DNA of 64,000 nucleotides from Candidatus Nanohaloarchaea archaeon (lineage in GTDB: Archaea > Nanohalarchaeota > Nanosalinia > Nanosalinales > Nanosalinaceae). A model generated the notes under the pieces. The model was not told the DNA's origin. It did no database searches and was given only the letters and a program-made list of their open reading frames with translations. Below, piece after piece: positions 59,988 through 64,000 of this stretch (position 1 is the first letter of the stretch; each line of letters begins with the position of its first letter). The position numbers and the translations under genes are program-made. The stretch spans positions 185,961 through 249,960 of the forward strand of contig JACOQA010000002.1 in assembly GCA_014297435.1 (NCBI GenBank), read 5' to 3'.

Positions 59988-60892
59988 AGTTTCTTGAAAG
60001 CTTTCTTACCTAGCTCATAGCCGATAGCTCCAGGAATTCCTAATCCGATCAGTATCATCAGTATTTTGAAGCCTGTAAACATCCAGTCTATTGCGTCAGT
60101 AAACGTTGTCAGTAATGTTGTTGATATGGAGTCGATTGTGTCCTGAACTTCGCTTTTCAGACGGCTCCACAGGTCATCGGGAACTAGTTCGATATCTCTT
60201 TGCTCTTCAAGCCTTATGTCTACTGTAGCTAGCTCGCTTCTAGTCTTTTTGTTATCAAGATCTTGTAAGTAGTTGTTCATTTCCTGTGCGACCTGTTTCT
60301 CCTTGTCAGTAAGCTGTTTCAGGAGCTCGATCCGGTCGGAGTAGCTCTCAATATTCTTGACCTGGCGTCTAAGATCGTCGTAGTCTTTCAGTGTGTTGTT
60401 AAGTATTCTTATCTCTGAAACTGTTCTCTCTGTTGAGACCTTGTAGTTTCTTACCGTATAAGATTCAACATCGAACTCCTGTTTCAAGTTCTTTGTAAAG
60501 TTTGAGAAGTTGTTTTTAGGAATTCTGACTGTTAGATCTGCGTTGATGTAGAGGTCGCTGGTTGTCTTTGAAGAGCTTTCGAGAAAACCGTTGAAACTTT
60601 TTGAGACTGTTTCTATCTTTTTGATATCGTTTTCAATACTTTCAGATTTTATGTCAATGTTCGCTTCTTTCACTTCGACGTTGTTTCCTGAGCTTGGGTC
60701 ATCTGGGTTTATGGGTCCTGGAAAACTACTGTGCCGTGACTTGTCGAGATTGGCTGACTGCATATTACCGGTTAAAGAGCTCTGCTGTACAAAGACTCCT
60801 GCTAAGCCTATAGCTATTAGGAGAAGGATTCCTGCTATAACTGATAGTTCCTTGTTTTCGTATATTTTCTGTTTGACGGTGTCGGAATCCAT
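59984..60892 (-). CDS. DUF4349 membrane protein
   Basis: 302 aa. N-terminal anchor (about 15-35), then a DUF4349 domain: a beta-alpha ectodomain with ADLTVRIPKNNFSNFTKNL, then a coiled-coil hairpin (about 150-215), then RSELATVDIRLEEQ, and a C-terminal membrane helix (IDWMFTGFKILMILIGLGIPGAIGYELGKKAF). DUF4349 proteins are signal-anchored envelope proteins of unknown function. Convergent overlap of 4 nt with the zinc-finger gene. Confidence 0.85.
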   Translation of the reverse strand: MDSDTVKQKIYENKELSVIAGILLLIAIGLAGVFVQQSSLTGNMQSANLDKSRHSSFPGPINPDDPSSGNNVEVKEANIDIKSESIENDIKKIETVSKSFNGFLESSSKTTSDLYINADLTVRIPKNNFSNFTKNLKQEFDVESYTVRNYKVSTERTVSEIRILNNTLKDYDDLRRQVKNIESYSDRIELLKQLTDKEKQVAQEMNNYLQDLDNKKTRSELATVDIRLEEQRDIELVPDDLWSRLKSEVQDTIDSISTTLLTTFTDAIDWMFTGFKILMILIGLGIPGAIGYELGKKAFKKL

Positions 60893-60955
60893 CTAGAAAA
60901 GTATATAGAATGCTTGTTTAAAAACGAAGAGGGTTTTTGATAGATAAGAATAGAA

Positions 60956-61210
60956 TTAGAGCTTGTCGAAGTGCTCTAACTCGAAACTCTGAACGTTCTC
61001 AAGCTTCTCAAGCTCTTCTTCGACAGCATCAGTTCCGCCCTCCTCATCGGTCGTGATGCATGACATCTTGATCGCTTTCAAGCCGAAGGCAACTTCCTCT
61101 TCTCCAATATCCTCTACATCAAGTCTTTCTCTTAGTTCTTCCTTGATTTGTTCTAGGTCTGTATCAGCGTCTTCCGGGCTGATCTTGTATACGCATGAAA
61201 TCTTTCCCAT
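60956..61210 (-). CDS. ef1b: Elongation factor 1-beta (aEF-1beta)
   Basis: 84 aa, the small archaeal EF-1beta guanine nucleotide exchange domain that recycles EF-1alpha. It shows the ferredoxin-like pattern ISCVYKISPEDADTDLEQIKEEL, VAFGLKAIKMSCITTDEEGGTDAVEEEL and the C-terminal FELEHFDKL. The start follows AAGAGGTAGA with 5-nt spacing; TTTTAAATC lies further upstream as TATA box. Confidence 0.92.
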   Translation of the reverse strand: MGKISCVYKISPEDADTDLEQIKEELRERLDVEDIGEEEVAFGLKAIKMSCITTDEEGGTDAVEEELEKLENVQSFELEHFDKL

Positions 61211-61274
61211 TTGAATCTACCTCTTAAGACGAGGTTTGAATGGAAGATTTAAAACAGCTTGAGTGAAAGACGGG

Positions 61275-61301
61275 CGACCGGGAAAAAGCTGTCCCCGGTC
61301 G
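61275..61301 (-). terminator. 8-bp hairpin downstream of the micro-ORF
   Basis: CGACCGGG (61275-61282) and CCCGGTCG (61294-61301) are perfect inverted repeats around an 11-nt loop. It lies after the micro-ORF stop on the minus strand and before the aEF-1beta promoter. It could be a terminator, a stability element, or part of a small RNA. Confidence 0.4.
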
Positions 61302-61330
61302 GCAGAAATAGAGAAAATCGTTCTAAACTA

Positions 61331-61378
61331 TTAGAAGAGGTTGTTCAGTTTTTTCTTGATTTTTTCGATGATTCCCAT
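61331..61378 (-). CDS. 15-aa amphipathic micropeptide with perfect Shine-Dalgarno
   Basis: Encodes MGIIEKIKKKLNNLF, a basic amphipathic helix. It is preceded by GCGAGGTGACAAAAA: AGGTGAC with exactly 5-nt spacing to ATG, the best ribosome-binding site form in this window. It could be a leader peptide, a membrane-active peptide, or a chance ORF; the ribosome-binding site argues against chance. Confidence 0.35.
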   Translation of the reverse strand: MGIIEKIKKKLNNLF

Positions 61379-61497
61379 TTTTTGTCACCTCGCATTGGTT
61401 TATCCGCGGTTTTAGTGCTCAGCCTATCTCTATTAACGGGTTTACTGACTGCTGTTCGAAACTTCAGCGCGGAGAAACTTAAAAACCCGGTCACTAC

Positions 61498-61506
61498 TTT
61501 TAAAAC
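61498..61506 (+). promoter_or_regulatory. TATA box of tRNA-Arg
   Basis: TTTTAAAAC about 27 nt before the tRNA 5' end, the same word as before tRNA-Ser. Confidence 0.5.
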
Positions 61507-61528
61507 CTGAGAACTATTCCAGCATAAA

Positions 61529-61600
61529 GCCCGCATGGTCTAGTGGAAAGACGGCACCTTGCGGAGGTGCAGATCCAGGGTTCAAATCCCTGTGCGGGCG
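61529..61600 (+). tRNA. tRNA-Arg (anticodon GCG)
   Basis: 72 nt. Acceptor stem GCCCGCA/TGCGGGC, anticodon stem GCACC/GGTGC with loop TTGCGGA giving anticodon GCG (CGC/CGU codons), T arm CAGGG-TTCAAAT-CCCTG, discriminator G. CCA is not encoded. A tyrosine integrase gene starts about 95 nt downstream, so the 3' half of this tRNA is a likely attachment site. Confidence 0.96.
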
Positions 61601-61662
61601 AGTCAATAGTTATTGTCTTGTCCTGAGAGGGCGAGTTTCTAACTTCTCATATCCCGTATACG

Positions 61663-61677
61663 CCTCTTTAAAAGAGG
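61663..61677 (+). promoter_or_regulatory. Palindromic TATA element before the integrase
   Basis: CCTCTTTAAAAGAGG, a near-perfect palindrome containing a TATA-like core centred 27 nt before ATG 61697. Suited to repression or autoregulation. Confidence 0.4.
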
Positions 61678-61696
61678 ATTGGAACAACGGGAAATT

Positions 61697-62968
61697 ATGA
61701 CAAACATTCACAGCTACAACCCACAGAAGCGGTTAGACAACATTTTAGAATCCGATAAAATCTCAGAGCAGAACAAGAAAGACGTTAAGGAGTTCCATAG
61801 AGACCTTGAGGACAGGAAGCTCAGCAAGTCCAGAAGAGATCGTTACCTTCAGTCAGCGAAGCAGATTCTTGAATATGAGAAAAACGACTTTCGGCTGAAG
61901 GACGCAACTGAGGAACAGATCAGGAAGATCAACAGACAGATAGACAACTCTGCCTACTACAGTAGAGACTATGCACAGGAAACCAAGAAAGAATACAGGA
62001 AGTTTCTTCGTCTCTACGCCAAATTCTCAGAGTATGGAACTACTGAAACAGAGGACGGCAAGATACCTGACAAAGCGTCTTTCGTCAAGTTGACGGTCAG
62101 CGAGGACGCAAGAGACAGGACAGATCCAAGCAAGTTGCCAAAGGCAGAGGACATAAAGTATCTCTGTCAGAACCTCTCACTTCGCTACCGAGCCCTACTA
62201 CTTACACACTGGGACTTGGGAACAAGGATCAACGAAACCTTGAGAACAAGGATCAAAGACCATCACGAGGAGGATGGAAAGTCCTACATCTATGTCAGAG
62301 TCAACCCGAACCAGATCAGGGACGGCCCGAAGTCAGGTAGAAGGAAATGCCGTGTAAAGGTTGCGGCACCTGCCATAGATCGTTGGTTGGAGGAAGAGCA
62401 TCCGAATCCTGAAGATCCTGACGCCTATCTCTTCTGCCGATCCAAGGATTTCGAGGGAGATAGGGGTAAAAACGAGTTGGCTCTGACACCTGCGAGCTAC
62501 TCACACTTCAACAACAAGCTCAAGGAAGCGAAACAGGAAGAAGGTCTGGACAAAAAGGTCAATACGCACTCAATCAGGAAGGCGAGAATTACTTTCCTCA
62601 AGTCAAATCTCAAGATCAACGAATCGAAAGTTGACAAGAGAGTGGGTCACGTTCAGGGAAGTCGGGTTACGAGAGTCTACACAAGACTGGATGACTCAGA
62701 TAGCAACAACGCCTATGGGCAGGCATATGGAGAAGAGAATCCTGAGGAGAAGGAAAGCAACGATCTTGTACCTCTCAAATGTCAGGACTGTGGACAGACC
62801 AACGCAGGATACAGAGACAGATGCTACAGATGTAAAGGACTCTTGGAGATAAAGGAAGTTAAGGAGCTCAAGAAACCTGCGGCGAGAGCAAGAGAGATCG
62901 TATGGGAGAAACTTGAAGAAGAGGGTATAGCACAGGAAATAGTCGAAAGAACAGAGGAAGAAGCATAA
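61697..62968 (+). CDS. Tyrosine recombinase/integrase with C-terminal zinc ribbon
   Basis: About 423 aa. An N-terminal SAM-like core-binding domain (about 1-130) is followed by a catalytic domain with the first Arg in LGTRINETL (about 175), HSIRKAR (His-x-x-Arg, about 290), GHVQGS, and the nucleophile Tyr in SRVTRVYTRLD (about 325). The tail has a zinc ribbon (CQDCG...CYRCKG). It is intact and reads away from the adjacent tRNA-Arg, the arrangement of elements integrated at tRNA 3' ends. The ORF-track TTG start is replaced by ATG 61697, which fits the TATA spacing. Confidence 0.92.
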   Translation: MTNIHSYNPQKRLDNILESDKISEQNKKDVKEFHRDLEDRKLSKSRRDRYLQSAKQILEYEKNDFRLKDATEEQIRKINRQIDNSAYYSRDYAQETKKEYRKFLRLYAKFSEYGTTETEDGKIPDKASFVKLTVSEDARDRTDPSKLPKAEDIKYLCQNLSLRYRALLLTHWDLGTRINETLRTRIKDHHEEDGKSYIYVRVNPNQIRDGPKSGRRKCRVKVAAPAIDRWLEEEHPNPEDPDAYLFCRSKDFEGDRGKNELALTPASYSHFNNKLKEAKQEEGLDKKVNTHSIRKARITFLKSNLKINESKVDKRVGHVQGSRVTRVYTRLDDSDSNNAYGQAYGEENPEEKESNDLVPLKCQDCGQTNAGYRDRCYRCKGLLEIKEVKELKKPAARAREIVWEKLEEEGIAQEIVERTEEEA

Positions 62969-63049
62969 ATCCCTCCCTCTCCTTTCTATCTTCCCAATTA
63001 GTTCTTCTCAGTTACGAAAGACTTTATTTAATAAAAAAAAAGAGAATGT

Positions 63050-64000
63050 ATGGAGATTCAAAACCTCAGAACCTCTATCCCTAAACTAAACCACGATTCC
63101 AACTTTCCCTTCTTCGACCGGGGTCGAAAAGGTATTTCGCCTTTGATTGCGGCTGTCCTTCTAATCGCCTTCACTATGGCTGTCGCCACGATAGCAGGGC
63201 CGTGGATGACCCAACTGCTTCAAAACACGCAGGAAGGTGTTTCAGATCAAGCAGTCGATGTTACACGTGCCTCCAATCTTGGTCTGGAGATTATGTCTGT
63301 TGAATTTAATCGTTCGAGTAACGAGCTTGAAGTCGTGGTTCAGAACACGGGAGAGCCGATTAACAACAAGACAAACGTTTCTATCGGAGTGATAGGTGGT
63401 TCTGTTGCTAAAACTCAGCAGTATGATGTAGATTTATCTGCGAGAGAGATCACTACTTTGAACTTGCCTGTAGACAGGACTTATCCTCTTGATACAGTTC
63501 AAGCAAGTCTTACAACTTATCCTGTCTCCACAGAATCAGGAATAAAATGTACGCCTACAAAAGGATTGGTCGGTTACTGGACATTTAACGAAGAACAGAC
63601 ACAAAATGGATGGGCAGTAGACCTTTCAGGATATGGAAATAATGGCAGTATTGAAAATTCAGTCGATAGTGGGGAGATTGGAAAAGTAGGTGGTAGCTAT
63701 GAATTTAGTGGGGGAAATCTGCGAGTTTCAGATAGCAATTCTCTTGATATGGACAAGGTAACTGCTCTTGCGTGGGCTAAATCCGATGGAACGGGTCATC
63801 CATATGGTAATATATTGAATAGAGGCAACAGCCCCTACTGGGCTAATCAAGAACACTCCTTCGCTTTTAGAGAAATCACAGATGGAATAAACCGATGGAA
63901 CTGGGGGATTATAACTGAGGATGTGAAACATCCAAGAATAAACGGTAATGGTCTTTACTACAGGCAGAACGAATGGCAATTCGTAGGTTTAAGGTTTAAC
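63050..64000 (+). CDS. Archaeal pilin-like protein with LamG-like domain (3'-partial)
   Basis: Open to the right edge, so absent from the ORF track; 317 codons are visible. A 27-residue polar leader ends in DRGRKG, followed by ISPLIAAVLLIAFTMAVATIAG, the classic archaeal type IV pilin N-terminus (DUF1628-like RKGISPLIA). A beta domain (NSGxxN-type, about 80-165) follows, then a LamG/concanavalin-like fold: GLVGYWTFNEE, DLSGYGNNGSIENS, LRVSDSNSLDMDKVTALAWAK. It looks like a pilin-tethered lectin or adhesin. TTTATTTAAT lies about 25 nt upstream. It follows the integrase and may belong to the element. Confidence 0.82.
   Translation, partial: MEIQNLRTSIPKLNHDSNFPFFDRGRKGISPLIAAVLLIAFTMAVATIAGPWMTQLLQNTQEGVSDQAVDVTRASNLGLEIMSVEFNRSSNELEVVVQNTGEPINNKTNVSIGVIGGSVAKTQQYDVDLSAREITTLNLPVDRTYPLDTVQASLTTYPVSTESGIKCTPTKGLVGYWTFNEEQTQNGWAVDLSGYGNNGSIENSVDSGEIGKVGGSYEFSGGNLRVSDSNSLDMDKVTALAWAKSDGTGHPYGNILNRGNSPYWANQEHSFAFREITDGINRWNWGIITEDVKHPRINGNGLYYRQNEWQFVGLRFN

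Larger units (their letters stand above)
61211..61528. other. Gap between aEF-1beta and tRNA-Arg
   Basis: No gene of normal size. The two ORF-track entries here are unconvincing. On the minus strand it holds a 15-codon ORF with a strong Shine-Dalgarno (61331-61378) and a hairpin (61275-61301) before the aEF-1beta promoter. On the plus strand it holds the tRNA-Arg TATA box (61498-61506). Confidence 0.5.

Noticed and set aside
61259-61536. 83-aa plus- and 63-aa minus-strand ORFs in the aEF-1beta/tRNA-Arg gap
   Set aside because: They run through a hairpin and promoter elements, have odd composition and no ribosome-binding site; only the 15-codon ORF has one.
61663-61677. CRISPR-like or IS terminal inverted repeat
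   Set aside because: Single short palindrome over a TATA box; no array or transposase. No CRISPR array or insertion sequence was seen anywhere in the window.

Overview
The window looks like chromosome from a small-genome, salt-adapted archaeon. It most resembles a nanohaloarchaeal (DPANN) lineage, but that placement is an inference from gene content and protein style, not from a marker tree. The archaeal evidence is direct: Pelota, aEF-1beta, Alba, FEN1, Trm5, diphthine synthase (DphB), NAC, STT3/AglB, archaeal SecF/SecD, DUF63 and DUF357 proteins, TATA boxes about 25-30 nt before many start codons, and class III (pilin-type) signal peptides. The predicted proteins are very acidic and rich in Glu/Asp coiled coils, which fits a salt-in halophile. 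Base composition was not computed.

Layout. 1-13.6 kb is mostly housekeeping: a cupin, the N-glycosylation pair AglH-like/AglB, SecF-SecD, an SDR, NAC, two transporter-like membrane proteins, a lamin-tail-domain protein, a DUF123 nuclease-fold protein, OGG1 coupled to a SAMP/MoaD-like protein, and a winged-helix regulator. 13.6-15.9 kb holds small membrane and PRC-barrel genes and tRNA-Ser(GCT), with two element-like ORFs running into the tRNA. 15.9-26.7 kb holds an HtrA protease, Pelota, two large unknown membrane proteins, DUF63, three tandem lipoproteins and an Ig-like repeat surface protein. 26.8-33.4 kb holds a 1084-aa adhesin-like protein and three acidic coiled-coil genes. 33.4-35.9 kb holds Trm5, DphB, a coiled coil and DUF357.

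36-54.2 kb is the most unusual part. It is a nearly continuous type IV filament/secretion-like locus: small membrane proteins, a membrane-plus-coiled-coil protein, two tandem polytopic paralogs, two coiled-coil proteins, a PilB/TadA-type ATPase, a TadC/GspF-type membrane protein, and then a dense tandem series of very small single-pass pilin-like proteins around two giant (about 620-670 aa) pilin-like paralogs. Several genes are shorter than the ORF track limit. Two genes, and probably a third, appear to start at ATC or ATT codons placed exactly 5 nt after an AGGTGAT Shine-Dalgarno.

54.3-61.2 kb returns to housekeeping (GpmI, FEN1, zinc finger, DUF4349, aEF-1beta), interrupted by two giant coiled-coil genes. 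61.2-64 kb contains a 15-codon micro-ORF with a perfect Shine-Dalgarno, a hairpin, tRNA-Arg(GCG), a tyrosine integrase immediately beside that tRNA, and a pilin-like protein carrying a LamG-like domain that runs off the right edge. This looks like the left end of an integrated element.

Gene expression logic seen across the window: first genes of transcripts are mostly leaderless (TATA about 27 nt before the start codon), while internal genes use [A/G]GGTGA-type Shine-Dalgarno sites with about 5 nt spacing. I used these two rules to choose starts, and several differ from the ORF track.
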